Of a stretch of DNA of 64,000 nt, positions 16,204 to 24,123 are shown one piece after another; the stretch's first letter is position 1; each line of letters opens with the position of its first letter. The position numbers and the translations under genes are program-made. The notes beneath the pieces were generated by a model. That model searched no databases. It had not been told where the DNA came from and saw nothing but the letters and a program-made list of their open reading frames with translations. The stretch comes from Rurimicrobium sp040387755. GTDB lineage: Bacteria > Bacteroidota > Bacteroidia > Chitinophagales > Chitinophagaceae. The DNA lies in the NCBI GenBank assembly GCA_040387755.1, contig JAZKDB010000002.1, positions 1,612,001 to 1,676,000 on the forward strand, in the 5' to 3' direction.

Positions 16204-17130
16204 TTACTTCTGTATCACGAAGCAGGAACGGAATAATTTTCCTTGAAAATCAAATGGTGTGGTAGCAGCAGAAATATCTTTGACAATAGAAGCTGGTATC
16301 GCATCGCGGTCGAGGGAAAAGCCACGATAATTGTTGGAGAAATAGATTTTACCATCCTCTGTACAAGCTTTTAACAGCTTGCGCAGCAAAACTACATGGT
16401 CTCGCTGTACATCAAAAGTTTCTTCCATCCGCTTACTGTTAGAGAAAGTAGGAGGGTCACAAATAATGATGTCAAAAGTTTCTTTAGGCAAATCGTTGAT
16501 CACCTGCATCACATCACCCTGAATAAATTCATGTTTATCCGAATTGTACAGCTTATTGAACTGCAGATTTCGCTTTGCCCAGTTGATATAGGTTTTGGAC
16601 AAATCTACAGAAGTAATGCTACGAGCACCACCCTGTGCGGCATACAGGCTAAAAGACCCGGTATAACAAAAAAGGTTCAGTACGCGTTTACCTCTGGCTT
16701 CATCACGTACCATTCCTCTTGTTATCCGGTGATCAAGAAACAATCCTGTGTCCAGATAATCGGTAAGGTTAATAATAAAATTCACACCTCCTTCAGGCAC
16801 AATTCGTTCTTGCTTGGCTGTGTCAAACTTTTGGTATTGCCCTTCTTTCCCCTCTTTGCGCTGACGAACTTTCATAAAAATAAGCTCAGGCTCAATCTCT
16901 GTTACTTGTGCAATAATAGTCTTGCAGGATTCAAGCCAGGCTTCGTGTTCAGCTTCTTCCATTCCGTGACGACGCTTATACTCGGCAGCATGAACAGCTC
17001 CGTTATAATTTTCAATCACGAAGGGAAACTCGGGCATATCATGGTCATAAAAACGAAAACAAGCAATGTTTTGTTTGCGTGCAATTTTGGCAAAATGTTT
17101 GTACACTTTGCGCAATCGATTTTCAAACAT
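16204..17130 (-). CDS. rlmK: Class I SAM-dependent 23S rRNA methyltransferase, RlmK-like
   Basis: 309 residues from ATG 17130 (a GTG at 17151 would add 7 residues). It matches the C-terminal half of E. coli RlmL/K along its length: MFENRLRKVYKHFAKIARK, ACFRFYDHDMPEFPFVIE, KVRQRKEGKEGQYQKF, VNLTDYLDTGLFLDHRITR (here INLTDYLD), LNLFCYTGSFSLYAAQGGA (SAM motif I), ICDPPTFSNSKRMEETFDVQRDH (catalytic DPPTF) and IYFSNNYRGF. RlmK methylates N7 of G2069 (E. coli numbering). The RlmL half is not fused and not adjacent. It follows ychF by 45 bases and is probably in the same transcript. Confidence 0.88.
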   Translation of the reverse strand: MFENRLRKVYKHFAKIARKQNIACFRFYDHDMPEFPFVIENYNGAVHAAEYKRRHGMEEAEHEAWLESCKTIIAQVTEIEPELIFMKVRQRKEGKEGQYQKFDTAKQERIVPEGGVNFIINLTDYLDTGLFLDHRITRGMVRDEARGKRVLNLFCYTGSFSLYAAQGGARSITSVDLSKTYINWAKRNLQFNKLYNSDKHEFIQGDVMQVINDLPKETFDIIICDPPTFSNSKRMEETFDVQRDHVVLLRKLLKACTEDGKIYFSNNYRGFSLDRDAIPASIVKDISAATTPFDFQGKLFRSCFVIQK

Positions 17131-17175
17131 CAACAGCTTGTTTTCGGCCACAATTGCGTGTATTTATTTTTTGTA

Positions 17176-18273
17176 TTAAACATTAAAGCGGAAATGCAGT
17201 ACATCTCCGTCAGCTACAACATATTCCTTCCCTTCTATACGCAGGCGGCCATTTTCACGGCAGGCAGCTTCACTTTTGTATTGCACAAAATCGTTGTAGC
17301 CAATTGTTTCTGCTTTGATAAAGCCTTTCTCAAAATCGGTATGAATTACTGATGCAGCCTGAGGAGCTTTCCAACCTTTGTGAATAGTCCAGGCACGAAC
17401 CTCTTGTACTCCTGCTGTAAAATAGGTAATTAAATCAAGTAGTTGATAGGCACTGCGTATCAGACGATTCAATCCCGGTTCTGTCAAGCCATACTCTTCA
17501 AGGAAAATAGCTTTATCTTCATCACTATCCATTTCTGATATTTGCGCCTCAATAGAGTTGTTCATCACAATTACCTGTGATTTTTCGGCAGTTGCAGCCA
17601 CTGTTAAAGCTTCAGAATATTTATTACCTGTATGAATGGCACTTTCGTCTACGTTGGCAACATACAAAACCGGTTTTTGGGTAAGCAAGAAGATATCTGC
17701 AATCGCTTCCAAATCCTCTCCTTCAAGTTCCATTCCTCGTACATTTTTACCTTGCTCCAAATGTGCCTTTACTTTGGTCAATACCTCAAGTGCAGGTTTA
17801 GCTTTAGGGTCAGCCTTTACCATTTTTTCCATCCGCTGCATCTTCTTCTCTACACTTTCCAAATCTTTCAATTGAAGTTCGGTATCGATGATTTCTTTAT
17901 CACTTACGGGATTAATGGCTCCTTCTTCGCGTAAAATATTTTCGTCCTCAAAACAGCGGATAACATGTACAATCGCATCTACTTCGCGGATATTAGCCAG
18001 AAACTTATTGCCCAGACCTTCTCCTTTACTTGCTCCTTTTACGAGACCGGCAATATCTACAAATTCTATAGTGGTTGGCACAACGCGCTGAGGTTGAACC
18101 AATTCTTCCAGCATTTTTAGTCTTTCGTCCGGTACATCTACCAGACCAACGTTAGGCTCAATGGTACAAAAACGATAATTGGATGCCTGAGCTTTGGCGC
18201 TATTACTTACTGCATTGAAAAGTGTTGATTTACCAACGTTGGGCAAACCAACGATTCCTACTTGTAAAGCCAT
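17176..18273 (-). CDS. ychF: Redox-regulated ATPase YchF (Obg-like)
   Basis: 365 residues, full family length. G1 GLPNVGKSTLFNAV (residues 8-21), switch region with the FCTIEPNVGLVDVPD element, G3 FVDIAGLVKGASKGEGLGNKFLANIREVDAIVHVIRCFE, the coiled-coil arm (about 130-165), altered G4 (NVDES), and the C-terminal TGS domain ending EYVVADGDVLHFRFNV. YchF binds ATP rather than GTP, associates with ribosomes and responds to oxidative stress. Confidence 0.97.
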   Translation of the reverse strand: MALQVGIVGLPNVGKSTLFNAVSNSAKAQASNYRFCTIEPNVGLVDVPDERLKMLEELVQPQRVVPTTIEFVDIAGLVKGASKGEGLGNKFLANIREVDAIVHVIRCFEDENILREEGAINPVSDKEIIDTELQLKDLESVEKKMQRMEKMVKADPKAKPALEVLTKVKAHLEQGKNVRGMELEGEDLEAIADIFLLTQKPVLYVANVDESAIHTGNKYSEALTVAATAEKSQVIVMNNSIEAQISEMDSDEDKAIFLEEYGLTEPGLNRLIRSAYQLLDLITYFTAGVQEVRAWTIHKGWKAPQAASVIHTDFEKGFIKAETIGYNDFVQYKSEAACRENGRLRIEGKEYVVADGDVLHFRFNV

Positions 18274-18382
18274 TATTTATTGAAATTAAAATTTGTGCAA
18301 AATACGTTCATTTAAGGCGAATAGAAAAACTACCTTATAATATTCCCCTACACAACTTAAAAATCCAACTTATCCCTTGAAT

Positions 18383-19318
18383 ATGTTTACTAATTTTAAG
18401 CCCAAATACGCAAAAGCAATGCCCATTTCAAAACGACACAGTTATCTCGAAACAATCAGAATTAGCAATGGCAAAAAGTTTGCCCTGAAAAAATTCGACA
18501 CTTTATACAACCCTAAAGGAATTGATAAAGAAAAAAGCGAACTGATGCTTATTGAAAGTACTATTAAGCTGGCGGAGCTGCAAGACAAATTATATGCACA
18601 TAATAAACATAGCATTCTCATTATTTTCCAAGCTATGGATACAGCAGGAAAAGATGGAGCCGTAAAACATGTGATGAGTGGCTTGAGCGCACAGGGTGTG
18701 AGGGTATCTAACTTTAAGGTTCCTTCAAGTAATGAGCTGGATCATGACTATTTTTGGCGACATTATATAGAATTACCGAGCCGTGGCGAGATTGGCATTT
18801 TTAATCGTTCGCACTATGAAAATGTATTGGTTACCAAAGTCCATCCTGAATATATCCTCAATGAGAATCTGCCTGACATTAAATCGTTAAAAGATATCAA
18901 TCAGGACTTCTGGAATAGAAGATATAAGCAAATCAACCGTTTTGAAAAAAATATTACCGAAAACGGAACGATTGTTTTGAAATTCTTTCTTTATTTGAGC
19001 AAAGAGGAGCAAAAAAGGCGCTTAATAGAGCGGATTGATGACCCTAAAAAGAATTGGAAATTTTCTTTAGGAGATTTAAAGGAGCGGGCTCTTTGGAATG
19101 AATACCAAACAGCATACCAGGATATGATTTCCAATACTGCAACAGAACAATCTCCATGGTTTATTATACCCGCGGATAATAAGTGGAGTGCACGATTGCT
19201 CATCAGTGAAATTATCCTTCAGGAATTTTCAAAATTAAAAATCAATTATCCCCAAGTAAGTACTGAGCAAAAAGCAGAACTGCAAAAAGCAAAAGAGCAA
19301 TTGCAGCGTGGGCTTTAG
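18383..19318 (+). CDS. ppk2: Polyphosphate kinase 2 (PPK2) family protein
   Basis: 311 residues. Transfers phosphate between polyphosphate and nucleotides. Walker A-like segment IIFQAMDTAGKDGAVKHVM (about residues 81-99), the PPK2 lid/Walker B motifs FWRHYIELPSRGEIGIFNRSHYENVLVTKVHP, and KFFLYLSKEEQKRRLIERIDDPKKNWKFSLGDLKER. The 'AMDTAGKDG' form and lack of an N-terminal extension resemble the single-domain class that phosphorylates AMP and ADP (inferred). A TTG two codons upstream (18377) is the alternative start. It stands alone between opposing genes. Confidence 0.92.
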   Translation: MFTNFKPKYAKAMPISKRHSYLETIRISNGKKFALKKFDTLYNPKGIDKEKSELMLIESTIKLAELQDKLYAHNKHSILIIFQAMDTAGKDGAVKHVMSGLSAQGVRVSNFKVPSSNELDHDYFWRHYIELPSRGEIGIFNRSHYENVLVTKVHPEYILNENLPDIKSLKDINQDFWNRRYKQINRFEKNITENGTIVLKFFLYLSKEEQKRRLIERIDDPKKNWKFSLGDLKERALWNEYQTAYQDMISNTATEQSPWFIIPADNKWSARLLISEIILQEFSKLKINYPQVSTEQKAELQKAKEQLQRGL

Positions 19319-19322
19319 AAGG

Positions 19323-19907
19323 CTATTCCTTTTTTTTCTTTTTAGGCTTGCAGGTTTTGCAAAAATCAGAGAGCAGAGATATTTCTGTCAAAATTTGTTG
19401 TCGAGCGACCTTAATTTGCTCATGATTTCTTCCTAAATCGGTTGCTTTACTTAATTCTGAATGCCTTACAGAGTACTCTTTTTCAATTTCATTATAGATT
19501 GGCTGGAAAAAGCTGACGTTTGAAAAGCCTCCTTTTTGTAGATACAATTGTTGCCTGAATTTTCGGGCATACAATTCTGTCAAGTCAAAAGTAAGCCGTG
19601 CATACAAAAGCAAGTCTTTAGCCAAAATACTGTCTGGAGCAGTAAAATAAGCAGATTGAGGATAAAAACTGGTAACAACTTTGGAGTTGAAGTTTTTGGT
19701 GAACATGAACTCATAGTTACTCATTTGAAAAGCAAAATCAAATTTGGTAGCAGGAAAAATACTCAAATTATTACCGCCAATTTCTGTTGCGTCAGATTTA
19801 AAATCACTTAATTGTAACTCGTAATCCGGAGTCCATTCTATTGGTGCCTGTGCATAAAGAGAAGGAGTATTCAGAATAATGAATACTGTAAAAATCAATT
19901 TTTTCAT
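19323..19907 (-). CDS. Secreted protein of unknown function, distal gene of the adk-obg operon
   Basis: 194 residues with a signal peptide (MKKLIFTVFIILNTPSLYAQ). The rest (APIEWTPDYELQLSDFKSDATEIGG ... YARLTFDLTELYARKFRQQLYLQKGGFSN ... CKTCKPKKKKKE) starts with a 'W-x-x-x-x-L-x-x-x-DF' stretch seen in Bacteroidota secreted proteins and ends in a CxxC plus poly-Lys tail. I do not recognise a named domain. It starts 20 bases after obg, so it is likely co-transcribed. Confidence 0.65.
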   Translation of the reverse strand: MKKLIFTVFIILNTPSLYAQAPIEWTPDYELQLSDFKSDATEIGGNNLSIFPATKFDFAFQMSNYEFMFTKNFNSKVVTSFYPQSAYFTAPDSILAKDLLLYARLTFDLTELYARKFRQQLYLQKGGFSNVSFFQPIYNEIEKEYSVRHSELSKATDLGRNHEQIKVARQQILTEISLLSDFCKTCKPKKKKKE

Positions 19908-19927
19908 TCGTGTTCTTTGAATTAATT

Positions 19928-20929
19928 TTATTTTGTTTCCTCATTCAATGCAGCCCATAGTGCATCTTTAAGTTCAACAATTCCTTTGCCGCTGGCAGAC
20001 GAGATAAAATAATGAGGAATACCTTCAGGTAATGTCTTCGCAATTTCAGCCTGAAGCTCATCGTCCAGCATATCACTTTTAGAGATAGCAAGAATGATTG
20101 TTTTATCCAGAAGTTCAGGATTAAATTCTTCCAGTTCGTTGAGTAAAATATTGAATTGTTCATGATGGTCCGGACAATCAGCAGGAATCATAAACAAGAG
20201 TACAGAGTTACGTTCAATATGTCGTAGAAAGCGATGGCCCAAACCTTTTCCTTCCGCCGCGCCTTCAATAATCCCTGGTAAATCTGCCATACAAAACGAC
20301 TTGTCATCACGATATGGCACAATACCTAATTGAGGAGTCAGGGTAGTAAAGGCATAGTCTGCAATTTTTGGTTTGGCTGCACTAATAGTTGAAAGCAAAG
20401 TACTTTTTCCTGCATTTGGGAATCCAACGAGCCCCACATCTGCCAGAACCTTAAGTTCAAGATATTTCCAACCTTCAACGCCAGGCTCACCTGGTTGTGC
20501 ATAGTCCGGCGCCTGATTGGTAGCTGTTGCAAAATTACCGTTACCAAGCCCTCCACGTCCGCCTTTGAGCCAGACAATTTCCTGCCCATGCTCCAATACT
20601 TCAGCTTCAGCTTCACCGGTTTCTTCATCATAGGCAATTGTCCCTAGTGGCACATCAATGTAAATATCTTTACCATCCCTACCGGTCATGTCACTTTTGC
20701 CGCCCTTTTCGCCATCCTCGGCTAATACATTCTTATGATAACGCAGATGCAGCAAGGTCCATAACTGAGCATTCCCTCTGAGTATCACATGGGCTCCACG
20801 CCCTCCATCTCCACCATCCACGCCTGCCTGGGCATTGTACTTTGTGCGAGCAAAGTGAGAGCAACCCGCTCCTCCTTTGCCCGATTTACAATAGACACGG
20901 ATGTAATCAACAAAATTTGCTTTTTCCAC
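19928..20929 (-). CDS. obg: Obg family GTPase (ribosome assembly, stress control)
   Basis: 333 residues. Glycine-rich OBG domain 1-158 (FVDYIRVYCKSGKGGAGCSHFARTKYNAQAGVDGGDGGRGAHVILRG, GKDIYIDVPLGTIAYDEETGE, LKGGRGGLGNGNFATATNQAPDYAQPGEPG) and G domain from about 160: G1 GFPNAGKSTLLS, switch DYAFTTLTPQLGIV, G3 MADLPGIIEGAAEGKGLGHRFLRHIERNSVLLFMI, G4 SKSD. It lacks the OCT C-terminal domain of some Firmicute forms. The start is 6 bases after the adk stop. Confidence 0.97.
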   Translation of the reverse strand: MEKANFVDYIRVYCKSGKGGAGCSHFARTKYNAQAGVDGGDGGRGAHVILRGNAQLWTLLHLRYHKNVLAEDGEKGGKSDMTGRDGKDIYIDVPLGTIAYDEETGEAEAEVLEHGQEIVWLKGGRGGLGNGNFATATNQAPDYAQPGEPGVEGWKYLELKVLADVGLVGFPNAGKSTLLSTISAAKPKIADYAFTTLTPQLGIVPYRDDKSFCMADLPGIIEGAAEGKGLGHRFLRHIERNSVLLFMIPADCPDHHEQFNILLNELEEFNPELLDKTIILAISKSDMLDDELQAEIAKTLPEGIPHYFISSASGKGIVELKDALWAALNEETK

Positions 20930-20935
20930 TAATTA

Positions 20936-21517
20936 TTATTCTGGTAAAATGACTTTATCTATTTCGGTAGAAAGAAGTGCAAATATTTCATCAACAGTTC
21001 CTTCTCCGTTTATACGCTCTACTTTATCCATAGCTTCGTAATGTGAAGCTACAATCTCAGTTTTTGCACGGTATTCTTCTACGCGTTTTTTAATTACTTC
21101 TTCTGTATCATCCGCACGACCCGAGGTCAATGCTCTATTCAAAATCCTTTTGGTTAATTCTTCATCAGGAACTTCCAATGCCAGAACCAAATTAATAGGT
21201 GCATTTTTAAACTCTAACAATTTGTCCAGAGCGATAGCCTGTTGTTTAGTACGGGGAAAGCCGTCAAAGATAAAACCACGGGTATCAGGTGTCTCATCTA
21301 TTTTTGTGCTGATCATTCCTATCACCACTTCATCAGGCACCAGCATACCCTGATCCATAAATTTTTTGGCTTCTGCGCCAAGTGGGGTCATTCTTGCTAC
21401 TTCATCGCGCAATAAATCGCCGGTAGAAATGTGCTGAAGCTTGTATTTACTTAAAAGATTAGCAGACTGAGTGCCTTTTCCACTACCGGGAGGGCCAAAA
21501 AGAATCAGATTGAACAT
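20936..21517 (-). CDS. adk: Adenylate kinase
   Basis: Interconverts AMP, ADP and ATP. 193 residues from ATG 21517; the upstream in-frame ATG at 21559 lies upstream of the promoter -7 box and is rejected. P-loop FGPPGSGKGTQS (residues 7-18), HISTGDLLRDEV (AMP binding), GFIFDGFPRTKQQA, a short lid without zinc Cys residues, RADDTEEVIKKRVEEYRAKT. The short-lid form without Cys is usual in Bacteroidota. First gene of adk-obg-(secreted protein). Confidence 0.96.
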   Translation of the reverse strand: MFNLILFGPPGSGKGTQSANLLSKYKLQHISTGDLLRDEVARMTPLGAEAKKFMDQGMLVPDEVVIGMISTKIDETPDTRGFIFDGFPRTKQQAIALDKLLEFKNAPINLVLALEVPDEELTKRILNRALTSGRADDTEEVIKKRVEEYRAKTEIVASHYEAMDKVERINGEGTVDEIFALLSTEIDKVILPE

Positions 21518-21541
21518 ATAATAAATCAGATAAAATATGCG

Positions 21542-21549
21542 CAAAAATA
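21542..21549 (-). promoter_or_regulatory. -7 element (TATTTTTG) of the adk-obg promoter
   Basis: Minus strand reads TTATTTTTGCGC; the leader to ATG 21517 is about 20 bases. It partly adjoins the hairpin at 21553-21576. Confidence 0.65.
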
Positions 21550-21552
21550 AGC

Positions 21553-21576
21553 AACCCAACTACAATTAGTTGGGTT
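21553..21576 (-). terminator. Hairpin behind the ferritin gene
   Basis: AACCCAACTA / TAGTTGGGTT with a 4-base loop, 31 bases past the ferritin stop. The T run on the minus strand is interrupted (GCTTATTTTT), so it may be a weak terminator. Confidence 0.55.
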
Positions 21577-21606
21577 TTTATTTCAAAATAGCCAAATTGG
21601 TATAGT

Positions 21607-22119
21607 TTATTTCTTTCCCGCAGCTGATTGTCTCACATTCAGCACGTCTCTATCAAACAAATAAAGACCACTCTTATCTTCCCCAATCATCTCCAATTTA
21701 TCATTGAGTACCCTGGCAGTTTTTTCTTCTTCAATTTGTTCGCTCACATACCATTGCAGAAAATTATGTGTTGCGTAATCCTTTTCTTTAAGCGCCAAAT
21801 CTACTAAATCATTGATGCATGCAGAAACCTCCAACTCGTGGTTCAGATATTCTTCAAACATTTTTTTCAGGGAAGGAAATGTAACCATGGGTTGATCTAA
21901 TGCTGGAATTGCGGCAAAACCACCACGTTCATTGACAAATCTGATTAACTTAAGCATATGAATACGCTCTTCATCACTTTGCTGAAAGAAAAATTCTGAA
22001 ACGCCATCAAGACCCGGTTGTATTTCTGCCCATACAGCCATAGCAAGATAGGCCTGAGAAGATGCCGCTTCAAGTTTGATTTGATTATTGAGTGCTTCCT
22101 GTATGTTTTTTTGTAGCAT
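21607..22119 (-). CDS. ftnA: Ferritin (non-haem, FtnA type)
   Basis: 170 residues. Stores iron as ferric mineral in a 24-mer cage. Four-helix bundle with ferroxidase ligands Glu17 (NNQIKLEAASSQAYLAMA), Glu50/Glu51 and His54 (QQSDEERIHMLKLIRFVNERGG), and the third-helix LNHELEVSACINDLVDLALKEKDYATHNFLQWYVSEQIEEE. It stands alone, and the final ~15 residues are a variable tail. Confidence 0.95.
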   Translation of the reverse strand: MLQKNIQEALNNQIKLEAASSQAYLAMAVWAEIQPGLDGVSEFFFQQSDEERIHMLKLIRFVNERGGFAAIPALDQPMVTFPSLKKMFEEYLNHELEVSACINDLVDLALKEKDYATHNFLQWYVSEQIEEEKTARVLNDKLEMIGEDKSGLYLFDRDVLNVRQSAAGKK

Positions 22120-22190
22120 AATTTTGGAGATTGTTCTAATTAAAGCAAGATAACCCTTTTTGAAAGAGGCGAAAGCAGTAGATAAGAAAA

Positions 22191-22790
22191 TTAGCGTTTC
22201 GTTTTATCCAATAAAGCCGAAATAATATCCGCAGAAACTTCTTTTATCTCGCCTGATTCCATCCCATCAATTGTAACATTTCCGATGCTATAACGAACTA
22301 ACCTTAGTGTTGGCAACCCTACAGCCGCTGTCATCTTTCTTACCTGCCTGTTTTTGCCTTCTTGCAAGGTTAAAGCACACCAAGTGGTAGGTATATTTTT
22401 TCGAAAACGAATGGGTGGAAATCTTTCTGGTAAAGCAGGTTCTTCTGTCAGGATTGCAGCTTCAGCCTTCAAGGTTTTATACAATTCTCCATCTACATTA
22501 ATAGTTACTCCTTCCTCAAGGTTTTTAATTGCATTTATATCGGCAATTCCTTCCACTTGCGCATAGTAAGTTCTCCTGTGTTTATAACGCGGTTCCAATA
22601 ATTGCTGTGTCAATTTTTTATCGTTGGTTAATAATAATAATCCTTCGCTGTCAAAATCCAATCTTCCGACAGGATAAATATCACGGGGAATATTTTTAAA
22701 GTAGTGTGACAATGTTTTTTTTTCGCCTTCGGCAGAAAATTGTGTCAGCACCTGATAAGGTTTATAAAACAAAAAATATCGAAGCATCAT
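22191..22790 (-). CDS. rluE: 23S rRNA pseudouridine synthase, RluE type
   Basis: 199 residues from ATG 22790 (a second ATG follows at 22787). It matches RluE rather than RluB/RsuA: it lacks the S4 domain and begins LRYFLFYKPYQVLTQFSAEG. Catalytic Asp lies in PVGRLDFDSEGLLLLTND; then HRRTYYAQVEGIADINA, PPIRFRKNIPTTWCALTLQEGKNRQVRKMTAAVGLPTLRLVRYSIG. Isomerises a uridine in 23S rRNA (U2457 in E. coli). Confidence 0.93.
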   Translation of the reverse strand: MMLRYFLFYKPYQVLTQFSAEGEKKTLSHYFKNIPRDIYPVGRLDFDSEGLLLLTNDKKLTQQLLEPRYKHRRTYYAQVEGIADINAIKNLEEGVTINVDGELYKTLKAEAAILTEEPALPERFPPIRFRKNIPTTWCALTLQEGKNRQVRKMTAAVGLPTLRLVRYSIGNVTIDGMESGEIKEVSADIISALLDKTKR

Positions 22791-22837
22791 GAACAGCTTT
22801 ATTATGAAAGCCTTTATTGGCAGCACTTTCAGATATA

Positions 22838-22905
22838 AAAAAAAGCCCGAAGAGCGTTGTGGACTTTCGGGCTTTTTATATAAGGATGGGTTAGTAAGTT
22901 CAATC
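22838..22905 (-). ncRNA. Candidate small RNA ending in a strong hairpin
   Basis: A hairpin at 22840-22877 (AAAAAGCCCGAA / TTCGGGCTTTTT, 14-base loop) is followed on the minus strand by eight T. No minus-strand gene lies just upstream of it, since the next one is nadE beyond 26 kb. A -7-like TAATATTG (one mismatch) sits at 22919-22912, giving a possible transcript of about 68 bases with an internal AAGGAT/ATCCTT stem. Expression is inferred; the hairpin could also be a plain terminator acting on stray plus-strand transcription. Confidence 0.3.
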
Positions 22906-22919
22906 CTTGCACAATATTA

Positions 22920-23204
22920 AAGATAATTGTTGGGCAAAAAAATTATTAACGAAAAAAAAATTGAGATGTTGAAAAGATGTGAACAACTATGGTGAACGTA
23001 ATTTCATTTTTCATCTTGCTTAAAAATGAAAAATAGGATTCACTTATCAGTGTTTTTTCTTAAAAAACAGATCGCTTTTTTTGAAGAAACTAATTAGAAT
23101 AATTTTATCACTCTTGTGCAAAAATGGATGGAAAAAAGCTGCGTATTTTTCATTCCCTTTTATAAAAAGAAAAAGAGAAAAACCGAACCGGGGAAAAAGA
23201 ATAA
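22920..23204. other. Non-coding, AT-rich stretch upstream of the tRNA-Ala array
   Basis: No convincing gene. It holds several A/T-rich hairpins: ATTTTTCAT ... ATGAAAAAT near 23003-23033 and GTTTTTT-CTT-AAAAAAC near 23050-23067. A short open frame from 23081 has poor composition and runs into the tRNA promoter, so I do not call it. Confidence 0.4.
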
Positions 23205-23236
23205 TTTGGATTAGTAGTTGCTATCTTTTATGTTTG
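23205..23236 (+). promoter_or_regulatory. Promoter of the tRNA-Ala array (TTTG-N20-TATGTTTG)
   Basis: TTTG at 23205-23208 and TATGTTTG(C) at 23229-23236 with ideal 20-base spacing. Transcription from about 23243 would read the tRNA-like remnant, the tRNA-Ala and possibly the GIY-YIG unit. Confidence 0.8.
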
Positions 23237-23255
23237 CACTCCAATAAAAACAATT

Positions 23256-23328
23256 GGGGAATTAGCTCATTTGGTAGAGTGTCCCGAAAGCGTTCGGGAA
23301 GGTGACGCAAAATGATTTGAAATAAACT
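23256..23328 (+). pseudogene. tRNA-Ala-like 5' remnant with palindromic hairpin in place of the anticodon arm
   Basis: The first 24 bases (GGGGAATTAGCTCATTTGG, then TAGAG) are identical to the true tRNA-Ala that begins exactly 73 bases later. In place of the anticodon arm is TCCCGAAAGCGTTCGGGA (23282-23299), a 7-base palindromic stem with loop AGCG, then the variable-region bases AGGTGAC. The T arm and 3' acceptor strand are missing, so no functional tRNA can form. Confidence 0.85.
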
Positions 23329-23401
<73 letters not shown>

Positions 23402-23437
23402 CAAAAAAACAGCCACCAATCTGGTGGTTTTTTTTGT
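23402..23437 (+). terminator. Terminator of tRNA-Ala, first copy of the unit hairpin
   Basis: CCACCA-ATC-TGGTGG stem flanked by seven A on the left and eight T on the right, directly after the tRNA. The GIY-YIG ATG at 23441 follows 3 bases later, so expression of that gene needs read-through or a start not visible here. Confidence 0.85.
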
Positions 23438-23440
23438 GCC

Positions 23441-23692
23441 ATGAATTTCTTCTGCTATATACTCTTTTCGGAGAAAACCAATAAATACTATGTTGGTTCC
23501 TGCGCTGATATGGTGGCAAGATTACAGCAGCATAATTCCGGGCGAAACACATCAACTAAATCTGGCATTCCCTGGAAAGTAGTTTACACTGAAGCTTTTG
23601 ACAGCAATACCGAAGCAAGGAAAAGAGAAGCTGAAATCAAGAAAAAGAAAAGCCGAAAATATATTGAATGGTTAATCAGCTCTTTGAACTAG
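23441..23692 (+). CDS. GIY-YIG nuclease family protein, copy 1 (intact)
   Basis: 83 residues. A single GIY-YIG domain as in the small UvrC/Slx1-like family: CYILFSEKTNKYYVGSC carries the 'GIY' (here Tyr-Ile) and 'YIG' (YVG) motifs, MVARLQQHN carries the catalytic Arg, and TEARKREAEIKKKKSRKYIEWLI carries the catalytic Glu and basic helix. Such enzymes cut DNA with one metal ion. The stop codon TAG is made from the first bases of the next unit's tRNA-derived TAGAGCG. Small genes of this family are familiar just downstream of tRNA genes in Bacteroidota (recollection), but their role is not established. Confidence 0.85.
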   Translation: MNFFCYILFSEKTNKYYVGSCADMVARLQQHNSGRNTSTKSGIPWKVVYTEAFDSNTEARKREAEIKKKKSRKYIEWLISSLN

Positions 23693-23744
23693 AGCGTCCC
23701 GAATGCTTTCGGGAAGGTGACCGGTTCGATTCCGGTATTCTCCA
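23690..23744 (+). pseudogene. tRNA-Ala 3' half with hairpin anticodon arm (unit 2)
   Basis: TAGAGCG, then TCCCGAATGCTTTCGGGA (23697-23714) where the anticodon arm should be, then AGGTGACCGGTTCGATTCC and GGTATTCTCCA identical to tRNA-Ala. The 5' acceptor strand and D-stem 5' side are absent, being replaced by the end of the GIY-YIG gene. Confidence 0.88.
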
Positions 23745-23782
23745 CACAAAACAGCCACCATTCTGGTGGTTGTTTTGTGTGG
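23742..23782 (+). terminator. Extended unit hairpin (unit 2)
   Basis: CCACACAAAACAGCCACCA, loop TTC, TGGTGGTTGTTTTGTGTGG: 19 pairs counting one G-U. Compared with unit 1 the poly-T tail has been lost in favour of a longer stem, so it may no longer terminate. Confidence 0.75.
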
Positions 23783-24033
23783 AGAATTTCTTCTGCTATA
23801 TACTCTTTTCGGAGAAAACCAATAAATACTAGGTTGGTTCCTGCGCTGATATGGTGGCAAGATTACAGCAGCATAATTCCGGGCGAAACACATCAACTAA
23901 ATCTGGCATTCCCTGGAAAGTAGTTTACACTGAAGCTTTTGACAGCAATACCGAAGCAAGGAAAAGAGAAGCTGAAATCAAGAAAAAGAAAAGCCGAAAA
24001 TATATTGAATGGTTAATCAGCTCTTTGAACTAG
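23782..24033 (+). pseudogene. GIY-YIG nuclease copy 2, inactivated
   Basis: 252 bases aligned without gaps to copy 1. The ATG is changed to GAG (23782-23784), and codon 17, the Tyr of the YIG motif, is TAG (23830-23832). The rest is identical to copy 1 through the final TAG, so inactivation is recent. The ATG at 23851 could only give a fragment lacking the GIY and YIG motifs. Confidence 0.85.
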
Positions 24034-24085
24034 AGCGTCCCGAATGCTTTCGGGAAGGTGACCGGTTTGATTCCGGTATTCTCCA
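24031..24085 (+). pseudogene. tRNA-Ala 3' half with hairpin anticodon arm (unit 3)
   Basis: TAGAGCG, TCCCGAATGCTTTCGGGA (24038-24055), then the tRNA-Ala 3' half with one change in the T loop (TTTGATT for TTCGATT). It is followed by the third copy of the CCACC/GGTGG hairpin with a T7 tail at about 24086-24120. Confidence 0.85.
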
Positions 24086-24123
24086 CAAAAAAACAGCCAC
24101 CAATCCGGTGGTTTTTTTGTACC

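Noticed and set aside
16396..17352. 318-residue open frame on plus
   Set aside because: It is antisense to the RlmK-like gene and the end of ychF, both of which have strong family motifs; the translation has no domain character.
23081..23305. 74-residue open frame on plus
   Set aside because: It runs through the tRNA promoter and the tRNA-like remnant and has Lys/Ile-rich, random-looking composition.
23256..23328. A second functional tRNA
   Set aside because: There is no T arm and no 3' acceptor strand, and the anticodon arm is a palindrome with an 8-base loop at a 5-bp stem.
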